Positions 1 through 8,714 of a stretch of DNA of 64,000 nt are shown in pieces (within the stretch, counting starts at the first letter, position 1; each line of letters opens with the position of its first letter). The position numbers and the translations under genes were made by a program. Origin of the DNA: Spirochaetales bacterium Spiro_07 (lineage in GTDB: Bacteria; Spirochaetota; Spirochaetia; Treponematales; Treponemataceae); assembly GCA_001603145.1 (NCBI GenBank), contig LVBI01000030.1:2335-66334 (forward strand), in the 5' to 3' direction. The notes beneath the pieces were generated by a model. That model was not told the DNA's origin. It searched no databases and saw nothing but the letters and a program-made list of their open reading frames with translations.

Positions 1-39
1 GTTCGGGGTATCGTTCGTTCTGCTAAGGAATTGCACTCA

Positions 40-101
40 GGTTTAATACCCTTTATTTCGCCCCAGAGGGGGATGTTTCCTACGGAAACAGGTATTAAAC
101 C
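40..101. repeat. Branched palindromic element: 11-bp outer inverted repeat enclosing two hairpins
   Basis: GGTTTAATACC (40-50) / GGTATTAAACC (91-101) perfect inverted repeat; inside are CCCC-aga-GGGG and GTTTCC-tac-GGAAAC. Confidence 0.75.
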
Positions 102-118
102 CTCGGCACGAATAAATT

Positions 119-277
119 ATGGCATTTTGTTCAAAATGTTGAAAAGAGCTTGCGGATGATGCAAAGTTCTGTGCAAACTGCGGAACGCCGGTTGGCGGTG
201 CGGCAAGCGAAGGAAGCACCGCAGGTATAGGCGACAAGGCAAAGGCAGCCGGAGAAAAGAATGGATTACTTCATTGA
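119..277 (+). pseudogene. Zinc-ribbon protein with in-frame TGA at codon 8 (MAFCSKC*KELADDAKFCANCGTPVGG...)
   Basis: Manual translation from ATG 119 gives a double CxxC zinc ribbon interrupted by TGA (140-142) where Gly (GGA) is usual after CxxC. Confidence 0.55.
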
Positions 278-1058
278 CATAATCAAATTACCGCAAGATT
301 CAGCAAACCAACAGAGTTCAACAAACCAGCAAGGTTCAGCAAACAAGCAGGGAACAGCCCCCTCGAGAGATAATTCTAATCTTGCAGCCGCATTTAATTT
401 TGCAAACAGCTGCCGGGATAAAGAGATAGACCGCTTTTGGACGCGCGGATTGTATTTCTGGGGCTTCATAACAGCATCTTTTGCCGCCTACATGGCAGTT
501 TTCAATATCGCGCTCGGTCATAACGAAAACGGTGTGCAGAACGCACTCTGCCTGCAAAATATCCTTGCAATGAGCTTTATGTCAAAATTCGTTCTTTTTG
601 TGCTTGCCTTTATCTGCTTTGTGTTCTGCCTTTCTTGGCAGCTTGCACATAAAGCGTCAAAATACTGGCAAGAAAGCTGGGAAAAACATATCAAATATCT
701 TGAAGAAAAATATATCGGCATGATCTACGATTCATCAATTATATTAAAAAAAGGTGAATGCCCTTTCTCTTTGAAACCATACAATTATTCTGTAAGCAAG
801 ATTTCATCGCTCTGTTCCATATTGCTTTTGCTTGTATCTATGGGGCTTTTCATCTTTCATGGGAGTGTTTTGATTGCAAGCTGTACTACTCTGTGGCAAA
901 TTCTAAAGTGCTGCAAATGCCTGTGTGCGTTTGGTGTTGTGTTTTTAGCATTAGTTTTTATTTACTGTTTTTCTAAATGCTGCATTGGCAACAAAAGCTC
1001 CGACAAAAGTGAAGTCGTTTTTAGAAAAGCTGAAATACCACCATGCAGAACAGAATAA
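261..1058 (+). CDS. Membrane protein, possibly RipA/SLATT-like small membrane family
   Basis: 265-aa ORF with several hydrophobic segments; 'RDKEIDRFWTRGLYFWGF' and 'ASKYWQESWEKHIKYLE' resemble RipA-family octameric membrane proteins from memory. Confidence 0.5.
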   Translation: MDYFIDIIKLPQDSANQQSSTNQQGSANKQGTAPSRDNSNLAAAFNFANSCRDKEIDRFWTRGLYFWGFITASFAAYMAVFNIALGHNENGVQNALCLQNILAMSFMSKFVLFVLAFICFVFCLSWQLAHKASKYWQESWEKHIKYLEEKYIGMIYDSSIILKKGECPFSLKPYNYSVSKISSLCSILLLLVSMGLFIFHGSVLIASCTTLWQILKCCKCLCAFGVVFLALVFIYCFSKCCIGNKSSDKSEVVFRKAEIPPCRTE

Positions 1059-1244
1059 ACGGAAATGTAAAACACGAAATAACAGCAAGAGAAGCTGAAC
1101 CATTCTTGAATATCTACGTTAAACACCTTTCAAACATGAACCAATCTATACACCATTCTTCACACGGGGCATAACGCCCCCCCATTTTTTTGCCTTAAGA
1201 CAAATCTAGTAACGGATGCACAACGGCTGCCTCTTTTGCGCAAA

Positions 1245-1556
1245 TGCACAAAGGCTGCCCGTTTAGGGCTGGTGTACAAGGGCGCGAGGGCGGCGGAGTG
1301 CGGTTCAAAAATGCTCTGTTTGTTGCCGTCGCGAAAGCGACACGTATATAGTTTCATTGCAACAAACAGTGCATAGCGCATTATTGCGCGGTTTTGAACC
1401 GTGCTACGACGCCCGAAAGCATGTGTGCAAATTCTCCCAAAATGCGCGGATGTGCACAAGCTGCCGATTTTTCATCGATTGAGCTTTGATTGTAGATTGG
1501 CTGCTGCGAAAAGAAGATTGCTTCGTCGCTGCGCTCCTCGCAATGACGTGGAGCGG
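1245..1556 (+). repeat. Dispersed repeat copy A (about 300 bp), containing the branched core at 1301-1401
   Basis: Near-identical to 2823-3133; ends in GATTGCTTCGTCGCTGCGCTCCTCGCAATGACG. Confidence 0.9.
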
Positions 1557-1557
1557 T

Positions 1558-1821
1558 TCAGTTGGTCTGCACAGGCACGGCTTTCAGCTGTTCGGCGAGT
1601 TGCTGCACAGTTTCAAGAGGCAAATCTTGTGCTTTTGCGATGATATCAAATGAAACACCAAGATTAATCAGATTCTGCGCCGCTTCAAGCTTGGCTTCAG
1701 AGCGGCCGCGTTCTTCGCCTATGGCTATTCCAAGCTCCTTTCCTTCTTCCATAATGTCAAAGTCGTGGATATTGCACCTTATATAGTCGCTCCTGAATTG
1801 CTCGTCTTGTTCATTGCTCAA
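1558..1821 (-). CDS. Stand-alone Rpn C-terminal tail ORF (fragment/duplication)
   Basis: 'SEAKLEAAQNLI...LPLETVQQLAEQLKA' matches the tail of the adjacent Rpn gene; start overlaps the 3' end of that gene. Confidence 0.6.
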   Translation of the reverse strand: MSNEQDEQFRSDYIRCNIHDFDIMEEGKELGIAIGEERGRSEAKLEAAQNLINLGVSFDIIAKAQDLPLETVQQLAEQLKAVPVQTN

Positions 1822-2623
1822 CTGGAGCTTTCAGCTCTTCGGCAAGTTGCTGCACAGTTTCTAGCGGAAGGGCTGTACAATCAGCTATATCTTCTAAATC
1901 AAGTTTGTTTTTTATAATAAGATTCCGCGCAGCTTCAAGCTTGGCTTCTTGAATACCTTCGCGTCTGCCTTCACGGCGCACGTCGCTGTCGTGCAAGCTC
2001 CACGAGAGATAGGTCTTTTTCATTTCTTCTACTTTCTTCTGTGTCTCTACCATATTATTAAGCCTCCGTGTAAAATTAGATTCAGCCTTATTCGTTTGCA
2101 CAAATTTAAGGAATTTTCTTAGGCTTTCGTTCTCGATTTTGTCATAAGCCGTGCAGTTGAAAATCTGTACGACAGCCGCATCATCAACAAATACTGACGA
2201 ATCTTCTTTGCACGTTCTTCGAACAGTATAGCACGGAATGCCCTTTTTGAAAGGGTCGAACCGGCACAAAAAGATTACGATGCTCTCTTTTAGTTCACTG
2301 TAGTCTTCGCCTTTGAGCAGACTGTCAACGTCCATCATGCCCTGATAATAGCGCGTGCGCCTGCCAATGTCATGCTCATCTTTGTTCTGGATCTCCACAT
2401 CATAAATGCGGCTACTGTCTTTGACGTATACATCCAGACGAATGCTGTGCGCCGTATAAAGCGGCGCAACAGCTCTTTGCGGCTCAGAGTATTCGATGTG
2501 GTCAATCTCAAAGCCCAACATGCATTCAAGAGCCTCTTTACAAAGTTCCTTGTCCTGCATCACAACACCAAACATGAAATCATCATAGAAGCATAATTCC
2601 TCAAAAGGTTTAATGAAGCTCAT
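1811..2623 (-). CDS. Rpn family recombination-promoting nuclease / PD-(D/E)XK nuclease family transposase
   Basis: FDDFMFGVVMQD-type N-terminus, 'RLDVYVKD...YDVEIQNKDE' PD-(D/E)XK core and 'RTRYYQGMMD' typical of Rpn proteins. Confidence 0.85.
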   Translation of the reverse strand: MSFIKPFEELCFYDDFMFGVVMQDKELCKEALECMLGFEIDHIEYSEPQRAVAPLYTAHSIRLDVYVKDSSRIYDVEIQNKDEHDIGRRTRYYQGMMDVDSLLKGEDYSELKESIVIFLCRFDPFKKGIPCYTVRRTCKEDSSVFVDDAAVVQIFNCTAYDKIENESLRKFLKFVQTNKAESNFTRRLNNMVETQKKVEEMKKTYLSWSLHDSDVRREGRREGIQEAKLEAARNLIIKNKLDLEDIADCTALPLETVQQLAEELKAPVEQ

Positions 2624-2822
2624 ATAACTTAACCTCCATCTTAATATCTATTGCGTTTTATTTTTTTCTGTACCAGTTTGGAAAAATTCTAAAAGATTTT
2701 ACAATTCGTCTTGGGGTAAATCTTGTAACGAGTGCACCGGGTTTGCGACTGGGCTTGTTCTACGGAATAAGCTGAATCGGCAAACCCTGTAAGTTTTGCG
2801 CAGAGCGCAAAACTTGAAAGAT

Positions 2823-3133
2823 GTTGTACAATGCCTGCCTGTTTTGGGCGGTTGTACAAAGGCGCGAGGGCGGCGGAGTGCGGTTCAAAAATGCTCTGTT
2901 TGTTGCCGTCGCGAAAGCGACGTATTTATAGTTTCATTGCAACAAACAGTGCATAGCGCGATATCGCGCGGTTTTGAACCGTGCTTCGCTGCCCGGAAGC
3001 ATGTGTGCAAATTCTCCCAAAATGCGCCGATGTACACAAGCTGCCGGGTTTTCATCGATTGAGCTTTGATTGTAGATTGGCTGTTGCGAAAAGAAGATTG
3101 CTTCGTCGCTGCGCTCCTCGCAATGACGTGGTG
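2823..3133 (+). repeat. Dispersed repeat copy B, containing the branched core at 2881-2981
   Basis: Near-identical to copy A; same orientation. Confidence 0.9.
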
Positions 3134-3181
3134 GCTTGCTTGTATCTTCCAAAAAAAAGTTCTCTGTGTTATGCTTGCTTC

Positions 3182-4486
3182 ATGAAATTTTCTAATTGTT
3201 TTAAGACACTTGTTTTAGCGGCGTTTTTCAGCTGCTCTTTATTATTCATTTCTTGCTCAAAAAAACTTGGATACAGCGTCCTTCTGTGGTCGCTCCCTGA
3301 AGCAGGGCTTCATGACGGAGATTTGGTTCAAGTTTACATCAAATCAAATATAAGCCAGGTTTATGTTATCGGAACACCCGGCTCTCAGCAGAAGCTTGAA
3401 GTGCCTTTCTGGCAGATTACGAACCCGACGGCCAAAGCAAAAGCTTTGCGCGCCTATGATTCATACAGAGAATACCAGAGCGTATACGCTTCTGTTGCAA
3501 TTGACGGTCTGCCTGTGCGCTACGAGCCGGTAAACACGGCGCGCCAAGTCTACCGGCTTAGAAAAGGCGAAAACCTTAAAGTCTTGAAAAAGGGCGCAGG
3601 CACGCCGCCAATGTCAGGCTCAAAGCCGCTTGAAGGCGACTGGCTCTGGGTTATGACTTCAGACGGAACTACAGGCTGGTGCTTTTCTTATAACCTGAAG
3701 CTTTTTGACGAAAACGCCCCGCAGCAGACTGAAGAAGTTGAAGTTGTCTACGACGAGGAGCTTGAAAAAGTTCTTGATTCAGTCTGGTATCCTGAAGAAT
3801 ATCTGACAATGATAAACAACAATCAGGTTGATATTTCCAAATTTGAAAAGAACTATTATTTCAACCCGGGCAAAGAAACAGGCACAATTGAGCTGAAAAT
3901 TGCCGATGTTTTCAAGACTTGGAAATATGCCGGAACAGAAAAGCTTGAAAACGGAAACTACCGCTTCAAAGGCACGAACATTACAATAAGCCTTAAAAAG
4001 AACAATACAATCGCGGTTATTTTTGCAGATTCCAAAGGCCGGCAGAAGTCTGAAACGCTCGTGCAGCTTTCATCAACAATTGATGAAGTCATTTCAGCAG
4101 AAGAAGAGCGCCGTTCAGCTTTGCTTGCAAGATTTCTCATGGCCGGTTCTGTGTTCTCAAGCTCAAATTACGGCGACCTGCTCTTGCTTGAAGACGGCAC
4201 ATTCTCTTGGTCGTCTTATCAGCGGCTTGTTCCGTCTGTAATTCCGTCGCAGTCTGGCGAAAGAGGCCGCATCTCATTTGATTCGTTTGTCAGCGCTTCA
4301 ATTGCGTCTGTCTATGACGGCGTGGTAACTTTCACGTTTGACAGAAACAAAAAGCCTGTGCGCTTCCTTTACAAGCTTGAATCAAACGGTATTCGTCTTG
4401 AAGAAACGACCGCCGCAACAATAAAAGACAATGTAATAACTTCACGCGGAACTAACGCAATCGTGCTGTTTTTTGGGAATGAATAA
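3182..4486 (+). CDS. Putative lipoprotein with SH3-like region
   Basis: Start set at MKFSNCFKTLVLAAFFSCSLLFISCSKK (lipobox); upstream ORF extension is only repeat B; 'YRLRKGENLKVLKKG...WLWVMTSDGTTGWCFSYNL' is SH3-like. Confidence 0.75.
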   Translation: MKFSNCFKTLVLAAFFSCSLLFISCSKKLGYSVLLWSLPEAGLHDGDLVQVYIKSNISQVYVIGTPGSQQKLEVPFWQITNPTAKAKALRAYDSYREYQSVYASVAIDGLPVRYEPVNTARQVYRLRKGENLKVLKKGAGTPPMSGSKPLEGDWLWVMTSDGTTGWCFSYNLKLFDENAPQQTEEVEVVYDEELEKVLDSVWYPEEYLTMINNNQVDISKFEKNYYFNPGKETGTIELKIADVFKTWKYAGTEKLENGNYRFKGTNITISLKKNNTIAVIFADSKGRQKSETLVQLSSTIDEVISAEEERRSALLARFLMAGSVFSSSNYGDLLLLEDGTFSWSSYQRLVPSVIPSQSGERGRISFDSFVSASIASVYDGVVTFTFDRNKKPVRFLYKLESNGIRLEETTAATIKDNVITSRGTNAIVLFFGNE

Positions 4487-6474
4487 TGGCTTTTGTTCAG
4501 TTCTCAAAAGTTTCGCTTGCGTTTGGTGACAGGGACATCTTAAAAGACGCCACAGTTTATCTTGCGGCGGGCAGCAAGGCTGCGCTTGCGGGCGCGAACG
4601 GTTCGGGCAAGTCAACGCTGATGAAGGTGCTTGCCGGAATAATTGAACCTGATGCTGGCGAGCGCGTAATTCAGAAAGACGCGCGCATTGCGTACCTTCC
4701 ACAGTCAGGCATTGTATTTAAAGACTCAACCTTGATGGAAGAAGCCGACCGTGCCTTTGAGTACGGCCACAACCTTGCAAAAGAGCTTGACTTGCTCGGC
4801 GATGAGCTTAAAAAAGAAGAATATGCCAAAAATGACGCGAAAAGCGCGCCTTTGCTTGAAAAATACCATGCGCTTCAGATTGCACTTGAAGAGTCTGGCT
4901 GGTATAGGCGGCAGGCGCTTTCAGAGCAGGTGCTTTTAGGGCTTGGTTTTTCTCAAAAAGATTTTTGCCGCCCCGTTTCAGAGTTTTCTGGCGGCTGGCA
5001 GATGCGCATTGCGCTTGCAAAGGTGCTGCTTGAAAAGCCCGACATTCTGCTTCTTGACGAGCCGACGAACTACCTTGACATTGAGGCGCGCAACTGGCTT
5101 GAGCAGTGGCTGCTCGATTTTAAGGGCGGCTTCTTGATTGTCAGCCACGACCGCTATTTTCTAGACGTTACTGTCAGCGAGGTTTACGAGCTTTTTAACG
5201 CGAATTTGCACCGCTATTCGGGCAACTATTCGCATTACGAAGAAGTGCGCCGTGCTGAACTTGACCAGCTTATGGCGAATTACGAGCTTCAGCAGGCGGA
5301 AATCAAAAAACTTGAAGATTTTATCAGACGTTTCGGCGCAAAGGCAACAAAAGCTGCGCAGGCGCAGGAACGCATGAAAATGCTTGAGAAAATCGAGCGC
5401 ATAGAAATTCCTGAAAATCTGAAAAAGATTCATTTCAGCTTTCCGCCCGCGCCACACTCTGGCAGGCTTGTGCTTACGGTCAACGGCCTTTCAAAGACTT
5501 ACCCGCCGTCAAATGAAAATCTTGAACCGAATTGCGTAATCAAGAACCTTGATTTCGTGCTTGAAAACGGCGAGCGGCTTGTGGTTGCTGGCCGTAACGG
5601 CGCGGGCAAGACGACGCTTCTCCGCATCATAGCCGGTCACGATTCAGATTATTCAGGCGAGGTAAAGCTCGGTGCTGGTGTTTCAATCGGCTATTTCTCG
5701 CAAGACAGCGCGGAACAATTGCAAGGCACGCAGACCGTGCTTGAAACAATCGAGTCAGAAGCGCCGTTCGAGCTTATTCCGAAAGTGCGCGACATGCTCG
5801 GTGCGTTCCTTTTCCGCGGCGATGATGTCTATAAGCAGGTTTCTGTGCTTTCGGGCGGAGAAAAGAGCCGCCTTGCGCTGCTCAAGCTGCTGCTCCGGCC
5901 GGTGAATCTGCTTATTCTTGACGAACCGACGAACCATTTGGATTTGACTTCAAAAGATGTGCTGCTTGACGCGCTCAAAGATTTCGGCGGAACTGTGCTG
6001 TTCGTTTCTCACGACCGCGGCTTTATCGAAAGCCTTGCGACGCGCGTAATTGAGCTTAAGCCCGGTTCTGCACGGCTTTTTGCCGGAGATTACCGCTATT
6101 ATCTTGAGCGTCTTGCCGCAGAGCAAGCCGGTGCGCCTGTTGATACAAGCACAAACGAGGCAAAAGCTGCGATGCAGGCCGCCGCTCAGCAGAAAACTGA
6201 AGCGCCGTCTTCTCAGCAGAGCTGGGAAGACGAAAAGCGCCGCAAAAACGAAAAGAAGCGTCTTGAGCGCGAAGAAGAGCAGCTTATGAACGAAATTGCG
6301 GCTGTAGAAGAAGAGAAAGCTGCTCTTGAAGCAGAGCTTGCGCTTCCGGCGGTTTATTCAGACGGCGCAAAAAGCACCGCCGTTCAAAAGAAAATCGAAG
6401 AAGCGGAGCAAAAGCTTGAAAAGCTCAACGCGCGTTGGGAAGAATGTGCGTCTGCTTTGGAAGCTTTGAACTGA
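4486..6474 (+). CDS. ABC-F family ATP-binding cassette protein
   Basis: Two Walker A/LSGG/Walker B sets (GANGSGKST, EFSGGW, LLLDEPTNYLD; GRNGAGKTT, LSGGEKS, LILDEPTNHLD), C-terminal coiled coil; TAATG overlap with upstream gene. Confidence 0.93.
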   Translation: MAFVQFSKVSLAFGDRDILKDATVYLAAGSKAALAGANGSGKSTLMKVLAGIIEPDAGERVIQKDARIAYLPQSGIVFKDSTLMEEADRAFEYGHNLAKELDLLGDELKKEEYAKNDAKSAPLLEKYHALQIALEESGWYRRQALSEQVLLGLGFSQKDFCRPVSEFSGGWQMRIALAKVLLEKPDILLLDEPTNYLDIEARNWLEQWLLDFKGGFLIVSHDRYFLDVTVSEVYELFNANLHRYSGNYSHYEEVRRAELDQLMANYELQQAEIKKLEDFIRRFGAKATKAAQAQERMKMLEKIERIEIPENLKKIHFSFPPAPHSGRLVLTVNGLSKTYPPSNENLEPNCVIKNLDFVLENGERLVVAGRNGAGKTTLLRIIAGHDSDYSGEVKLGAGVSIGYFSQDSAEQLQGTQTVLETIESEAPFELIPKVRDMLGAFLFRGDDVYKQVSVLSGGEKSRLALLKLLLRPVNLLILDEPTNHLDLTSKDVLLDALKDFGGTVLFVSHDRGFIESLATRVIELKPGSARLFAGDYRYYLERLAAEQAGAPVDTSTNEAKAAMQAAAQQKTEAPSSQQSWEDEKRRKNEKKRLEREEEQLMNEIAAVEEEKAALEAELALPAVYSDGAKSTAVQKKIEEAEQKLEKLNARWEECASALEALN

Positions 6475-6597
6475 CTGTTTGACGAAGAAGCTGTGTGCCA
6501 TGAATCGACTGCTCGCTTGATTAGCATTGGTTGGTGAGCATAGCCGAACCACAAATGCCGAGTATTAGAATGCATCACTAATCTTAATAGATTTTGT

Positions 6598-6620
6598 CAT
6601 TGTCGGGCGTGACCCGACAA
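6598..6620. repeat. REP-like palindrome (TTGTCGGGcgtgaCCCGACAA)
   Basis: Perfect inverted repeat, intergenic, flanked by GTCAT. Confidence 0.7.
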
Positions 6621-6733
6621 TCTCGGATTTGCAATTGAGTTTAATCTACAAGACAAGCTTTTTCTTGCGAATCGCTGCAAGTTTTTTGCAAGCTAAAACT
6701 TGTTTAGTTTGTTGTGTCATTCGTAACGAAGTT

Positions 6734-8566
6734 TCACGAAAGCGGCTGTTCTGGAATTTCCAAATCTGTTTCAGCGTTTATAAGCGGAATCTCGATAAAG
6801 AATTCAGAACCTTCGTTCTGCTTTGAGGTGAACCACATCTTGCCTTGAAAATGCCCGATGATTGTGGCGTGCGCCATGTAAAGGCTTATGCCCGAACTGT
6901 GCTTGCCCTTTGTCGTAACAACTTGCTTGAAAAGCTTATCCTGCATTTCAAGCGGAATTCCGCCGGCGTAATCGCCGATTGAAATGGTAACAAGGTCTTT
7001 CTTTTGTGCAAGCGTAAAATAGATAAGACCTTCCGCGCCGTTATAAGCTTGAATGCTGTTCATTATCAAAGCCTGAATAATCTGCACAAGACTGTTCATG
7101 TCGCCTTTTATGCGCACTTCAGAGCCGCAGTTGTTCGTTGTCTTGAGCGTGCATTGCGCTTCATCAAGCTTGTCCTTAAGCAGAAATTCTACGCGCGTTA
7201 TAAGTTCCGGCAAAGAAAAAACTTTGTCGTTCTCAACGATAAGGCTTTCAGTCTGCATCGTAATAGCTGAAAGGATTCCTTCAAAAGATTCAAGCCCTGA
7301 ACGCTGGCTTTGCAGATTCTGCTTGATTTCGCGGATTATTTCCACAAATTCGTCAGCCGTTATGCTTTTTTCGTCTATCTGTTTCTGACACTCATCAATT
7401 ATGCTTGCGATATTTTCCATTGAATTTGAAAGTCGCAGAACGGGTGCGCGCAAATTCTGCACAACGCTGCCAATCATCTGTGCAATCGAAGAAAGCCTTT
7501 CTTGTTCTACAAAGCTTGCGTAATCTTTTTTTGATTGAGTAACGTCTTGCCCCATCACAATGCACGCGCGGTAACGGCCTTTCTGAAAAATCGGCGTGAA
7601 TTCGCATTGAAAGAATCGGTCTGTGTTGTTGTGCTCCGTCGGATGATAGATGATTTCAGCTTTTACAGGCTTTTCTATGCGGCGCGCTTCGGCAATGCAA
7701 TTAAGAATCTTGTCGTAGTCGAAGATTGACTTGTATGTGTTTATAATATCGCTGAAGTTGTTGCCTTTTTTCAGTTTATGCGAAGGAAAAGCTTGAAAAG
7801 CCGGTTCGTTAAAATCAACGATTGTAAGTTCTGCGTCAACAACGATATAAACATAAGAAATGCGGTCAACGATTGAGCGCAAAACGAGCGGCGTGTTCTC
7901 AAGAAAGTTATACTTTGAGACTGTCTTATAAAATGCAAACGCGCTTGCGGCAAAAACTATCGGCGTGGCATAAGGCGTAATATTGATTGTGTTTGCAATG
8001 AAAAGTATGTTCACAAAAACAGGCAGCGCGGTGCAAACAATAAGCAATAAAGCCTGAAAATGAAGTTCCTTGCTTGCCTTGCGCATGAAAAGCACAAGAT
8101 AGACAAGCGCAACAGCCATCACCGTGAAAAAAATCATGATGTGCGCCGCCGAAAACAGCCCGATTGCCCTTCCGCGCACAAATAACGAAGAATAATACAG
8201 ATGAAATTTGTTGTCTGTCCAAAGCCCGAACTGCGTTATCACCGGGTCTGCCATAACAAGATATGCAAGTTTTGTTAGATATTTTCCGTCTTGTGCAAAC
8301 GCATGAGACATAAAGAGAATCCAAATAGGCACAAGCGTAATAAAGAAGTATTTGCCGCGCTCAAGAATCCATGCAGCCTGAAGGTTGCCGAGCCGTCGCG
8401 ATGCATCTTCAAAGAAAAGGAAGAAAATCCAACCCATTACTGCAATTATATAAAGTATAAGCAGATACTGGAGCGAATTCTTTCCTTTTTTGCGCAGCAC
8501 GCGGACAAGCAATGCGGCGAGAAACACAAAAGCAAAGAGCGCCGTAAAATAAATGAAAATCTGCAT
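6734..8566 (-). CDS. 7TM-type membrane sensor histidine kinase-like protein (PAS + HATPase), phospho-acceptor His replaced by Gln
   Basis: N-terminal TM segments, PAS-like region, 'ERLSSIAQMIGSVVQNLRAPVL' DHp region, N box 'QALIMNSIQA', G boxes 'DYAGGIP' and 'KGKHSSGISL'; start placed at M7 after GGAGG. Confidence 0.85.
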   Translation of the reverse strand: MQIFIYFTALFAFVFLAALLVRVLRKKGKNSLQYLLILYIIAVMGWIFFLFFEDASRRLGNLQAAWILERGKYFFITLVPIWILFMSHAFAQDGKYLTKLAYLVMADPVITQFGLWTDNKFHLYYSSLFVRGRAIGLFSAAHIMIFFTVMAVALVYLVLFMRKASKELHFQALLLIVCTALPVFVNILFIANTINITPYATPIVFAASAFAFYKTVSKYNFLENTPLVLRSIVDRISYVYIVVDAELTIVDFNEPAFQAFPSHKLKKGNNFSDIINTYKSIFDYDKILNCIAEARRIEKPVKAEIIYHPTEHNNTDRFFQCEFTPIFQKGRYRACIVMGQDVTQSKKDYASFVEQERLSSIAQMIGSVVQNLRAPVLRLSNSMENIASIIDECQKQIDEKSITADEFVEIIREIKQNLQSQRSGLESFEGILSAITMQTESLIVENDKVFSLPELITRVEFLLKDKLDEAQCTLKTTNNCGSEVRIKGDMNSLVQIIQALIMNSIQAYNGAEGLIYFTLAQKKDLVTISIGDYAGGIPLEMQDKLFKQVVTTKGKHSSGISLYMAHATIIGHFQGKMWFTSKQNEGSEFFIEIPLINAETDLEIPEQPLS

Positions 8567-8650
8567 AAGTTTCCTCCGTGACATTTGCTTGTGCCAGTTT
8601 CAGCTGTGCCGGAACTGACAATATTCTATCATAAAAATGCAGGTTCTTGG

Positions 8651-8694
8651 AATAAAAAAGCCCCGCCAAAAGTTGAAGCTTTCAGCAGGGCTTT
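8651..8694 (-). terminator. Rho-independent terminator downstream of ackA
   Basis: Minus strand AAAGCCCTGC...GCGGGGCTTTTTT. Confidence 0.75.
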
Positions 8695-8714
8695 GTTGCT
8701 GTCAAAGACGGCAA

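Noticed and set aside
1160-1459. 99-aa ORF
   Set aside because: Lies within repeat copy A and its flank; no independent coding evidence
2934-3152. 'RHCEERSDEAI' ORF
   Set aside because: Recognised spurious translation of a dispersed palindromic repeat, not a gene
4486-6474. ABC-F antibiotic-resistance determinant
   Set aside because: Looks like a housekeeping EttA/Uup-type ABC-F; nothing specific to resistance subfamilies seen
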